64,000 nt of DNA from Darksidea phi. Taxonomy: Eukaryota > Ascomycota > Dothideomycetes > Pleosporales > Lentitheciaceae. Below the pieces are notes generated by a model. That model was not told the DNA's origin and did not search any database. It worked only from the letters and a program-made list of their open reading frames with translations. Below, piece by piece: positions 1 to 13,237 of this stretch. The translations under genes and the position numbers were made by a program. Numbering within the stretch: position 1 is the stretch's first letter; every line of letters starts with the position of its first letter. Location: positions 252,245 to 316,244 of the forward strand of contig JASJFT010000007.1 of assembly GCA_030770425.1 (NCBI GenBank), read 5' to 3'.

Positions 1-162
1 TGTTTCATGCATAGCAATCTAGTCATTACCTCATTACGAAGTACCATCGTTGGAGGATGTGGAAGTTGCACTCTTACCACTTGTGTAGACGAGCAGTTGC
101 TGCATCCCGCTTTTATCTCAGACCAGAATTCCGCCCAACCCCCGCTCACATCGCACTCAGAC

Positions 163-1907
<1,745 letters not shown>

Positions 1908-4900
1908 CTATGAAGCCCCTCCCTCTCCTCGTCTGCCTGCTTGATGCACCTCGCGCCTTATGTCGAATAATGCATCATCGATTTCACGCTCCTCCTGTCT
2001 TCCCAGCACCAACTGTGAGCTTCTGAACAGAGCATCTTTGAGGCTCATGAGCTGGTTGATGATGCTACGCGGCGTAAGGATGACACGTTCCGTGAAAGAA
2101 CGACTGGACGTGGACACTGATGCCTGGCTTTGTTGTGGTACACTGGTAGCCCCGTTGTCAAGTGGCAGCTGCCGTGCAACCTCCGTACTCTGCTCGCCCG
2201 ACGTAGTGTCACCCTGAACGGGCCCGGTTGCTGCCTGCACAGTGGCTTGTTCGACTGCGACTGAGGAGCCTCGAACAGATGATCGAATCTCAGAGGAACG
2301 CTTCGGCGTGACTTGAACGTGACTGAGGCGCTTAGCCTGGAAAGTCTGCGAGACTTTTGGTGTAGTCTTAGCTCCACTGACGTCCTGGCCGAGGCTCCGG
2401 CGTGCTCGCTTGGATGCCAGCGTGTCCTCAACGATGATATGCTGTGACTGTGTCTCAGCTTGGCTGAGAAGCGAAGCCGAACGACGGATTCCTCGCTTGC
2501 GATTCGTCTCGGGGACAACGATCTCGCTCTCCGGGGGAGCTAGCGAGCTTCTCTTTGTCCTTTGCGCGGCAACCTTCTTTCTGGGTGTAGCAACGATGAT
2601 GTTGTCAAACATGCCATCAGCATCCGGAGCAACCTCGGATGGTACTGGGGAAGCCTCAGCCTCAGTCTCGAGCGTCTCAATCTTGTTCTTCTTGGGCCTG
2701 CCGCGGCCGCGTCCAGTGGATTTGCGTTTCGTGGCGCTGGTCGGCTGGACAGGGCTAGACGTAGCGGAGAAGCGAGAGGACGAGCGAAGAGGGTGGACTT
2801 GAGGGCTCTCCATGTCGATCGCCTGACTTGAGAAAGAGTCTCCGATGCGACTTGTGCTGCTCGTCTCAGCATCAGGGGTATGGCCATCCAATTGTGTCGA
2901 CATTTCGATTTGGGTATCTTGGATTTCAGTGTCTTTTTCGGCTGCCTGGTCGCTTGGTGCTGCCGAAGCTGCAGCGAAAGTTATCTTGTCAGTCTTTTGA
3001 GGAGGGCCACCAGTTTGCTTGCCAATGGTTGCCTCCAACTGAGCTTGCATGTCCGCATCAATCTGCGCGGTAAGCTGCAGGTCAATCGTTGAGCTTGGCA
3101 TGTCGGATGCATCAATCTCAGTTGCAAGCATGCCCTCAAAAGCTTCCCCACCGGTCGGGCCAGCTTCGGATAATACTGTGTCATCGACGGTAGTTCCCTC
3201 ATCAAATGAAAGGGAGGAGGGCTGCTCAAGCTGTGGGTACTCGAAGCTATCATCGATGACATCTTCAGAAGTATTGGTGCTACCGAGAGTTTTGGCCTTT
3301 GACTGCGCATCATTCTCGAAACGAGGAGGCGATGACCCAAGCTCTGCATCATCGTCTAGTCGAACTGTACGTACAGCAGTTGGGGTGGCTACACTAGTTT
3401 GATCGCTGGCGACCTCTTGGATGCGGGTGCGAGCCTGTGGGGTGGGTGAGGAGCCAATAAAGACGTCCATAGGTCCCAGGGAAGGCAGGGTCTTCAAAGG
3501 AGTCCGTGAGGTCTCCATTGGTAACTCATCAGCATCCAAGGCGTCAGAGTGCAGCTCTAGTGGAGAGGGAGCCGACGCTGCTACCTCTGGTCGCACAGGC
3601 GAAGTAGAGCCCAGGTTTGCGAACAGATTTGAGGTAATCATTTGACGTTCTACCATATCCCTCTGCCGCTCTGTCAAGATCTGGGATTCCTGAACGAATG
3701 GGTTAGAGGGTGAGGAAAGGATAGGTTCAAACTGGATCTGCGAGTTGTCGTGTCGGAGGCGGACTTTGGGGGTTCGGCGGATGGGCGTCCTTTTGTTGCT
3801 CCCGCTAGATACTGCGGGAGATCGCGATTTGCGGGAAGACTTGACAATCTTAAAGGGCGACTTTATTACACGAGGAGTCTTCATCTGTTTTTTCGACTCT
3901 TCGACACTAGCATCAGATTCGTAAAACGACGGCTGATCAGCCTGCTTGGGTCAGTCCATGCTGTGCATAGGTACGAGAAAGAGAAACTCACAGCATCCTC
4001 TTCTCGAACGTCCAGGGATGGCAAGGAAAGCTGCACAGAATTGCGAAGCCGCCGGAGTGCCTGTTCAAGCTGGGCTGGATACCGCAGTGTTTCTTCCTTG
4101 CCGAAAGTCGCGTTCCAAGTAGCAATAGACATGTTGACTATGCCGTGACGCCGACTAAGGAAGCCAGCGGTGATTAATGGCTCCAGATGCAGTAGAATTT
4201 GACCATCCTTACGAGGTAACCTCTCGATGGCAGCGCATACTTCTTTCCACAAAAGTATGACCTGTATTGTGTCAGTCTCTGTCATTACTGATCTCGACTC
4301 TACATACCTGGCTGTGTAACTCCTTAGATTGTTGGGTCTTGTTCTGCAATTTTCTATCCGGATCCTCAACCCAGAACCGAATCGTCGCTTGCACCCTGCG
4401 GAGGTAGACTGCGAGCAGCGCAACGGGGCACCGATGGATCGAATTCGCGAATGCTGCAAGGAACTCCTGAACGGTATTCACATCTCTGCCATTTAGCTCA
4501 TGATAAGCTCCAGAACCAATGGATGCAACCACGTCGTAGAAGTGGTTGTACGGGTCAAAGTCCGGATTCCGGCCTACATTCGTGGACGATGGCCACAACT
4601 TCTGCCGGCCTTGCTCAATAGTTCTCCTAACCATCAGCTTGGGAAGATTCCAGAGTAAAACGCTAAGCCATGGGAGGCAGGCGGATTGTTCCTTGGCAGG
4701 AATCCGCTCCAAGACATTCTCGGAGACCTTTTCAACGACGGCAAGTACGAGTGCCCCCTCACCAGCTTCTCTTCGAACGGTGTCCACGAAACTGACCAAG
4801 ACTTCTCGACCAAGGGGTTGTCCTAGGAGGTGGGTAGAACTCAGATGAAAAATGTCGACGACTACCTCATACTCTTTTCCAAGCGGTCGTGAAACCCCGT

Positions 4901-7343
4901 TAGGGTCTGCTGACTGCTCTTCAAGACATGATTTTACCAAAGAAGCAGTCTGCGTCCAGAAGATGGAGGGGACAAGGGCGTAGGTCGAAGAATCTGCCAC
5001 AGCAGCGCAGTCGCGAAGCAACTCGAGCCTGCCGAGGCGCGTGTTTTGGGATTCGTAGCAAGGCTCAATGAGCAGCTTCAGGGCCCGAAGCCGAACATGG
5101 TCAGAGAGCTTTCCTTCGGACTGATTGACGAGCAAATCAATAAAGTACAGGAGCGGCGAAGTCCGGAGTCCTTGTTGGCGAGAACGATGCGATGGTGTTG
5201 ATGCAGCCTCAAACTCATTCTGTCCATTCCGCGTGAGGCACTTATCCGAAAATTGCAATGCGCCTAGTCGTTCCACAATCGTTTCTAGCAGGAAGCAGAA
5301 TTTATCAGCCCAAGAATCCTCCTTCTCTTGTGAAAGAGCAAGTTGAGCAGTGTGCCTATCCCAAACCCGGCGGAGCAGATTGACAAGGTAAGCCATTGCG
5401 TCCTTGGATTCCGTAGACGCCATGACCTCTTGACTGCTTGCTGCTTTCAAAGAGTGCAGTAGCGATAGCCACATGTTCTTGGCAGGTTCGTCTTTGCATT
5501 CTTCTACACTCCATGGAGCCGCATCCAAGAGTGTTTCGACGAACTTCAGGATTGTAGAGAGAGACTTGCGAACCCATTTGGCGTCTAAGACGGGTAGTTC
5601 CTCGCGCTGCACCATAGCTTGAGGCCTCAAATCAAGCGCCCGTCGCGGTTCCCAGGGCTTCCTAGCACCATTGAAGAGCGCAGACACGACACGGCACGCG
5701 GCTAATGCATGTATGGGCGAAGGACTGTGCACCAGAGGGGTCCAGAAATTTGCAACAAATTCGGTCCAGCATCGATCAAGTCGTTTGTGAGATGCCAGCG
5801 GTCCGAGCGAATAGTACAATAGAGTGAAATAACCCGAGGTTGCGGCATCCCGTTCGGAGTTCTTCAATTGGCCTCGCCGTTGGAGTTGGTGTTGTGGGAC
5901 AGTAAGAAGCATCTTTGACCAGGTGCTAAGGGTGTCTTCCTTCTCCTTGTAGTTGACAGCGTATACGAGACAGCCGAACGCGACATTGGCGTGCACTTTG
6001 ACAGCATCGTTTGCAGAATTGCAGCAGTTTTGGAAGACCATAAGCCAATCTGCCAAAGCTGGAAAGTCGTCTTTGTTGAGAGAGCCTGGTAGCAGAGACG
6101 TCACCGCGGCCCAAATCTGAGGCACCATGATGGCATTGTCCGAGTCCAGCATTTTGTCCAACTCATTCGTCACTACTTTTGCGAACGTCTCTCCGTCGCT
6201 CTTCGCTCGGTTCAAGATGGTGAGAACAGCCTTGCTGACCTGCCGCTCCGTGCCAATAGTCTTCGCAGCGGTGACAGCCGTGTCTAGCGCGCTTTGACTG
6301 ATATCCTTTTGATTTGCGATTAAAGATTTGAGCGTATGTCGAAACCACCGCTCCGTGTGTTTCGTCATGACTTCGGGTCGTTGCTGAATGAGCTTCCTGT
6401 AGATTCGGATTCGGTAGGCAAGAACAGAATAGCCGGTCACGCGGTCATGGATTGTGTCGAGTGCATCCAAAATTTTCTCCACTCGTGCTGGTGTCATCGT
6501 CTTGGGTCGGAAAGTCTGTTGCATGAGCATGGCTAGATGAGAGTTGACTATAGCCTTTGGCATGGCCTTGTCTGCAGCCACATGGATGATGCGCTCCACA
6601 ATGAAGTTGCAGAAGTCATCATCCATGGCGAACCGGAGCTCAGGTAGGCGGACGAGAGCCATGAGCAGCTTCAGCGCCTGGGTAACGAGCTGGGAGTCCA
6701 ATCCGGTCCCAGTGATGCTGACGGCTTGGACATCTCGCCGTATAAATTGGGTCAAGAGCCCCATCTTGTCCAATAACGCTTGGAGGTCTGGAATCTTATC
6801 GTATGCCTGCATGGTCCGATGCAAGGAATGGTAGGCATCGAGGCTAGAGGGGCGTCTGCCCGAGGCCAGCTGCTTCATTATAGACTCCAGCATCTCGGCA
6901 AAGGATTTGTACTTGTGGGCGGGCGCGCCTTGGTCGGCCGGGGGTGGTGTGGATGCCGCGTCGGATGGCTTGAGGATCGACTTCAGAGGCTTGGACATGC
7001 GTGTCTGGGGTAAAGGTCGCAGGGGCGAGCTATGGAGCGGGGTAAAGGACTGTGAGCTGGGACCGCTGGCCCGTATCGTGCATGGTTGAGGCTGAAAGTT
7101 GACCCTCTTCTTCCTGCTTGCGGAGCTGGACGGAATGCCACCGTCCGACGACGGAGACTGCACGGGCGTGGAGAGCAGCGATTTGGTGGCCGCCACCTTT
7201 GTGACGGGGGCCTTCGTGCCGAAGGGGTCGTGTAGGAAATCGAGCACTTGGTCGGCGTCTTTGTCGCTGTCTTCGAGATCTTTGGGAGGCGTGGGAGGGC
7301 GGATGGAAAGCGACTGGAACTTGGAATTGGATAACAACACCAT
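1908..7343 (-). CDS. rif1: telomere length regulator / replication-timing factor Rif1
   Basis: Exons 7343-4308, 4261-3992 and 3941-1908 give 1779 aa. The two introns (46 and 50 nt) are both phase 0 and GT-AG. I place the start at the Met preceding LLSNSKFQ, because the open frame upstream is low-complexity and unlike the family. Residues ~147-1100 are the alpha-helical Rif1 N-terminal repeat domain. Before it lie both PP1-docking motifs known from Rif1: KRVNF (79-83, RVxF type) and SILK (122-125), in the same order as in budding yeast. The rest is long, Ser/Thr/Pro-rich and probably disordered. It has an AT-hook-like RGRGRPKK near residue 1512-1521 and a short helical C terminus. Known family role: recruits PP1 to counter DDK at origins, and acts in telomere and DSB control in the nucleus. 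It is divergently arranged with Ric8. Confidence 0.93.
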
Positions 7344-8075
7344 GGCTATGCAGAAAAAGGTACTGGGAAGCAAGAAGAAGAAAACGGCTGCACTCGCATC
7401 GCGGTAGGAGTCGACGTAGACGCGAATTGGGGACGCGGAAGGGCGGACGAGGTCGTCGTGGTTGGAGACCCTGGCCGCGCTCGAACGGGGTGGCTGCGCG
7501 AGCGTCGGTCGCGTCGCGTCCAAGAAAGCCGGGCACGTGAGGCGTTGGATGCGAGCGCGAACATTGGACCAGAATGAGGGCTGTAGCTGGCAGGCGAATA
7601 GATGATGCCTGCAATGAATTGGCTGGCAGCGAGAGGGTCGAGTAGCTTGGGCCGGCTTCATCTACTTGGCCGTTCGGTCGGCATGGCTTCGCAATGTTCG
7701 CTGGAGCACGGCGTTCTTCATATCCACATGTTACTGCATCCACATGTCTGTCGCCAGGGCCTTCTATAGCGCCATACCCGATACCCCCACACTGCTGCAC
7801 CGACGGGTAACAGACGCAACGGGTCGACACATGTGCAGCCGCATGCCCGTCGGTCATATGCTTCAAACGTCACTCATCGCCTCATGTCCAACATGTCCTC
7901 CTGACCGCCTCACATTTGACTCGACAAGACGCATAATATTCCTTGCAACCCTTCATCATGGTTGCGTCTTCCTGCCCCAGAGCTCGTGTGCCGCGCCGCG
8001 GGGTACTCCGCATCTCACCCTGGGACCTGAACACCACCGCCACACCCGACCCTCTCCACTCCTGCATAACCCACA
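7344..8075. promoter_or_regulatory. divergent promoter region, rif1 / ric8
   Basis: About 730 bp between the two divergent start codons. No gene is visible. The open frames here are overlaps without family resemblance. It must contain both promoters and 5' UTRs. I cannot point to a specific TATA or factor site. Confidence 0.5.
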
Positions 8076-9767
8076 ATGTTGACCAGGCAGGCCTCAACCC
8101 CGCGAGGCGGAAAAGGTACCATCAGGCCCCCGGTTCTGCGCAGACCGATGACTGACAGCCGCCAGCGAAGCTCGAAGATGTTACGCGAATCCTCAGCGAG
8201 CTAGAGGCAGACCTCACGGAGAAGAAGCTCCCCGCGAGAGGTATGCGCGCCAGCCAGTCCCGCTGTTTACCGTGCGACTCACATGCTAGTCAGGCCGGAA
8301 GCACCTCCTCGAAGCACTTAAAGTCCACGGCCGGACGGTGGAGAATTCGGACCCCATATTCACAAAGGATGTATGCTGCCTTCGCGCGCAATGGCTTGAT
8401 GAGCAGGATTGATACCCGAGTCTAGGGTCTACAAACACTGGGCCGCTATGCCTTTGAGGAAGCCGACGTCCAGGTCGCGCAAGAAGCGCTGCGCTGCATC
8501 GCAAACGCGCTGCTGCTCGAACCGAAGATGCGCCAGGTCCTGGTGGATCTGGGGTATGGCCCGAATGCGGCCGACAGGCTGAAGGAGAGTCTCAAGCATG
8601 CATTTTAGGAGCGCCTACTGACTCTACGTAGAGCGAGAGCATCGACGACGAGTTCCTCCTATCCCGCATCCTCTTCCTCATGACCTACGATACCGATCTC
8701 GACTACGACAAGCTCGTCCAGGAGCAGCAACTCGCCGAGCACATCAACGCGGCCATGGCACGGCACGCAAAGCGCTACTCCAGGTCTGCTCGGCGTCTCT
8801 CGCAAATGCACGCCTCGCCCATGGACCTCATGGCGCTCTCCGAAACCCTCAAGCTCCTCTTCAACATAACCCACTTCTATCCCGACCTTGCAGAACACTT
8901 CTCCCGCTCCATCCCGCACATATTCAAGATCCTCACACGCCGCAAGATACCCAGCCCACCCCTTCAAGCACCCGTCAACTACCTCATCAACGCTCTTATC
9001 AATCTAGACCTCGAAGATAAAAAGTGCCAACAGCTCAAGTTCCTAGGCATGAATGCTGTGTTTCCCAAGTTTGACGCCAAATGCAATGCTGAGCATCTGA
9101 TCAATATTCTTGATAATGCCATTGTAGCGTACTCGGAAAGGGAGTTGGACGAGACGATTGCGCCTGTACTTACACTCATCCGGCGTATCTACGAAATCGC
9201 ACCAGATAGCGTGAAGAAGTATATGGAGTGGCTGCTTCTGCCCACAGACGACGAGCGTTCCCGGCCGCTCGGGCAATCCGACACGCTTTCCGCCCGCCTC
9301 CTCCGCCTTTCCACTTCTGCAATGACACCTTCGCTGCGGGGTTCCATATCAGCCATGATGTTCGAGCTCTCCGGTAAAGACGCGAGTAAATTCGTGCAGA
9401 ACGTCGGTTACGGATTTGCATCCGGCTTTTTACTCAGTAATAACATTCAGATGCCAGAAAATGCGCTAGAGGCCCATGCAACAGCGGATCCTGAGAGGAG
9501 TTACCCTGTCAATCCTATCACAGGCCAACGATTGGATGCTGAACAGCCGAGTAAAGAAGAACCAATGACGGAAGAGGAGAAAGAGAGGGAGGCGGAAAGG
9601 CTGTTTGTACTGTTCGAAAGGTATGGGAGATTCTCCATGTTCTGCTCCAGTGATGGTACTGACAGTTGCGTAGACTCAAGGCTACAGGCGTGGTCGACGT
9701 CAAGAACCCGGTGGAGGAGGCCTATACCTCGGGGCGGATACAAGAGTTACCGGATGATTCCGACTAA
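8076..9767 (+). CDS. ric8: Ric8/synembryn, G-alpha chaperone and guanine nucleotide exchange factor
   Basis: Six exons: 8076-8115, 8166-8240, 8294-8370, 8426-8584, 8632-9620 and 9674-9767, giving 477 aa, about the family size. Ric8 signatures include EALRCIANALLLEP, DLGYGPNAADRLK, DDEFLLSRILFLMTYD, and a C-terminal ERLFVLFERLKATGV followed by NPVEEAY. The family folds and activates heterotrimeric G-alpha subunits in the cytosol. In fungi it is needed for growth and conidiation. Exon 1 encodes only 13 codons. Intron 1 must end at the second AG (8165) to keep frame. Intron 4 (8585-8631, 47 nt) has branch CTACTGAC and ends GTAG, but starts GAGAGT instead of GTGAGT. Any GT donor nearby either breaks frame or deletes the conserved LK-DDEFL spacing. 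It is either a rare GA-AG intron, a donor mutation, or a base-call error. Confidence 0.92.
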
Positions 9768-10066
9768 GAAGCTTTTCCAAGTATGCTAGCGATATTTGGC
9801 TAAGCGTCTATCTTAGCTATCGGTCCAGCACGGTATATTTCTGTTGTCTGCTTGATCAAGGTTCGAGGGTCCATGATTTTCTTTGAGCACACTTGTGGAG
9901 CCTATGCGTGCTTCACCTGATGATTACGAAACGTGCAATCGACTTGATTGCGTTGAAACATTCAGATCTCCATCTTCAACGGCCTTACGTAGCTACAGTC
10001 GCACGCCAGCAAACAGCTCGACCGCCTGCTACAAACCACCCACGCTCACACAACCTCCCTCATCCC

Positions 10067-12024
10067 CTACATCTTATGCACCTTACTATCCTTCGTCCAC
10101 CTTCTAAACACCTTCCCCTTCCACCAAAACAAGCCGCCAAACAAACACCACAGCAGCACCAAACTAGCATTCGTCATGATGGGCGGGATGAAGCCCTTCT
10201 CCTCAGCCCACGGCGTGATAAACTTGCTGAACCCATAGCCCCACAAATTCTTGTTCACGGTGATGCTCACGAACAGACTGCCGGCTACGGGCTTGTAGCT
10301 GTCGACGGCGTAGGTGCTGCTTATAGCGGGGAGCGCCGCTACTTGGATGCCCGCGCACGTGAAGCCGATGATGACGATGGCTTCCCAGGGCCAGTGGCGC
10401 TCGTAGCCGACGGCTACGACGATATTGCCGAGGTACCTGTTCGTGGTGGTTAGCAGAGTGAGTGGAAGGGGGTTGTGCAGACGAAGGACGTACATGATTA
10501 TGATATAGGGGATCATGGCGGGGAGACGCATTTCGGGCTCACGGATGCCATTGTTGCGGCGTGTGGAGCGCGCAGATATGTAATCGCTCAGGGGTCCTGC
10601 GGTGAAGAGGCCGATCAGGGCGCCGATTAGGATGGCGAAGTTTTGGAAGCCTGCATGGGGGTGTGAGTTGGTTATATGGTGGGGCTGGAGAACGGTCTTG
10701 AAGCGTGTAAAGGGAGACTTACCAATGGCCATGGGCTTCATGTTGTATGGTGGAGCGGCGAAAGCTTGACTTTGCGTCAGGTTGATGGTCAGGAAGGAAC
10801 TGCAACTCCACGATACGACGAAGCTGGCAAACTCGACGATGGGGAAGGCGAAAAGCTTCCACGGGATCCAGAGATCGAGGAAGATGCTCCTAAACGGATG
10901 TGCGTTGGGTTGGAAGACAGCCCATTGCCACTTCCCCGGTGTTCCCCTGCCCAAATAAGGATCTCGCGCGGCGGTCTCTTCGGGCGTAAGACCCTCCGCA
11001 GCTGGAAGAGCCGAGACTGCTGTGGGGACTTGCTGGATGAGCTCTTCATCGTGGGTCTTTGTATTGGCGGTGTTTTCAAGAGTAATGGGCCGTTCCTTTT
11101 CCGTCTCAGACAGGTCCGGACTCTCTGGTTTCGCCTCCTCCCTGTTGAACCGCGTCTCGGGAAACAACGCGACAACCATCAAGAAGCTGGTTCCCAATAA
11201 AGCAGTGTTTAGCCACCAAAAGCTCCTCCATCCAATATCTTCCGCCATGGCACCCGAAACAATCGGTCCCACCATCAAACTACCCATGTACACGACCCAA
11301 TACAGCGTATTCCACTTCCCGCGATCGTGCAGGAAGAAGATATCTGCAATGACGGCGGGCATGATTGTCTCAGCAGGCCCGGCGCCGAGCCCGTTGACCA
11401 CGCAGGCGCCCATGAAGGAGTTGTACGATGTGGCTTTTGCGCGCCAAACTGAGGTGCCGAAGTTGATGAGCTGGGAGAGGAGGAAGACGGGGCGGCGGCC
11501 AAAAGATGTGCTTATCGGGACCCTATTCCTCTCGTCAGTGACCATTTTCTCCAATTGGCAAAATCGACTCTTCCCCATTTTGCATTCCACGTACCATATG
11601 AAATTACTGAAGCCCAATACTAAAATGCAAACACCAGTGAACTGCACCGCCTCCTGCAATCCACACTCAAAGCTCTCCATCAACGCCGGAAACATGGGCG
11701 CCAACGCCAACGGGCCGAACCCTTGCGTGAACGTCACCATAGCCGCGGACGTGATGCAAGCGATTTTCCACGGGGTGCTCCAATTCAAGGGATCGTGCGG
11801 GTCGGCGGAGGGTTGCGGGACGAGAACGGTGCGGTGCGCGCCCTTGACGAAGTGGTGGCTCCCGACGTCGGCCATGATTTCAGTGCCGGGAAGGATCTCG
11901 GTGTGAAGCTCAGCTTCGAGCTCGCGGGCCGTCTATGTAGGATGTTAGTTCGTATAAGGTAGGTATAAGAGAAAAATAGACTAGAAGGACATGGACGGAC
12001 CTTTTCATCGTGGACGGTCACCAT
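10067..12024 (-). CDS. major facilitator superfamily transporter, DHA1 type
   Basis: Five exons: 12024-12001, 11932-11595, 11522-10723, 10650-10494 and 10436-10067, giving 562 aa. Hallmarks are PHDPLNWS before TM1, GRRPVFL in the TM2-3 loop, about 12 hydrophobic segments split by a hydrophilic loop (~residues 270-330), and the family-typical CAGIQVAALP and YGFSKFI near the C terminus. The 24-nt first exon (MVTVHDEK) is followed by ELHTEILPGTEIMADVG. That segment reads in frame and matches the N terminus of this subfamily, so the true start is upstream of the Met at 11875. Intron 4 (10437-10493) uses GTACGT and removes an otherwise open 19-codon insert. It is a plasma-membrane drug or metabolite exporter by family. 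The substrate cannot be read from sequence. Confidence 0.9.
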
Positions 12025-13237
12025 GATGGGTGGGATGTTCTGTTTGTGACCAGCTCAGAGGGCAGCCCAAAAACAACAATTACTTCTCCGAGCAGGAAAG
12101 ACGATCAGGATGCTCGAGACCTTGATATACTGCTCCAGCCCCCAGCGGCCCGATTCCCCTCTTGCCGGTCCCCTAGTTCTTACAAGGAAAACAAACTGCC
12201 TAGTCCGACGCGTCCACGGTAGATATAAGTCCCCCAAAACGGTGGTGGAAAACGGCAGTTGCACAAAAGTTTATTCAAACCCGCGCAGCCGGTCCAGGAC
12301 CCTTTAACCCGCTCGAAAAAAGAAAGCATCCATCCCAACAACCCGGGTTACCTACCAGGATAGATCCCCACGTGCGTCTGCATGCAGCATCAGCAAGCCT
12401 TAGCATTAGCAAGCCTTAGCATCAGCAAGCGCCCCTTACTCCAATGTACCCCGTAACCCCATACCCCGTCGTCACCGAGCGCGCCCCGCAGCAAGAGCAA
12501 GAATGCGAAAAAGTGCCCACCCCCAAGGAATCGCACCGCTCTCTCCCCGTCCGTCCAGAACGTCGGAAGCATTGAGGCGCGGTCACTCCCCCGCGAATTA
12601 GCTCCCGCCGTACCCCATAGGCCGCTAGGCCAGTATCTCCGAAATCGCCGGACGGCTGTGGAGACCGGCATAGCTGACGGACGGCGGTGAAGCCGCAAGG
12701 GGCATGGATTCGTGCCTCGTTTCGTATTGACAGTTCTCTAAGCGCTTAGCGGCGGTGCTTTCCTACCAAGGACTGCGGGGATGGGGCCGGGTTGGAACCG
12801 ATGCTGATCCGGTCTGGAACTGGAGCTCATGGCCCAGCCGCATTTGGCTCCCAAGATGGCTACAGCTGCCGAGAAATCTTTGGTCGACTGTGTGAGTGGC
12901 TTTGGCAACGAGTACTCGATAGACTTGAGTATTCGAAAGTCAAAGGAAGGGAAATGAGCGGTGTACATTGTCTTCATTCCGGAATCATAAGATTAAAAGT
13001 AACAAAACTCCCTATACGCATACCAGCGCGCTTTCGGAAGCAGAAGGTGTGCTCAATCTTAGCACGAGGTTTGGTATCATCAAGAAAAGCTGTGCAAACG
13101 TGACATGTCTCCCACATCATCTCCGGCCAAAATCTGACGATTCAGTATCCACCGAGGTTCCCACGCTCCAATATACACATTCCTCATATGTACAACTCAT
13201 ATCGTAAGACAAAATACCTCTTATACACCGGGTTGCA
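12025..13237. other. long intergenic region with a short tandem repeat
   Basis: No supported gene. It contains the MFS transporter promoter and the 3' flank of the TBC gene. A 16-nt unit (CATCAGCAAGCCTTAG and a one-base variant) is repeated 2.7 times at 12388-12431. Nothing else is recognised. Confidence 0.5.
12388..12431. repeat. 16-nt tandem repeat, about 2.7 copies
   Basis: Units at 12388-12403 and 12404-12419 differ at one base (C/T). A partial third unit follows to 12431. Noncoding. Confidence 0.8.

Noticed and set aside
9860..9875. GGTTCGAGGGTCC resembling a tRNA T arm
   Set aside because: No stem pairing, no A box upstream and no acceptor stem.
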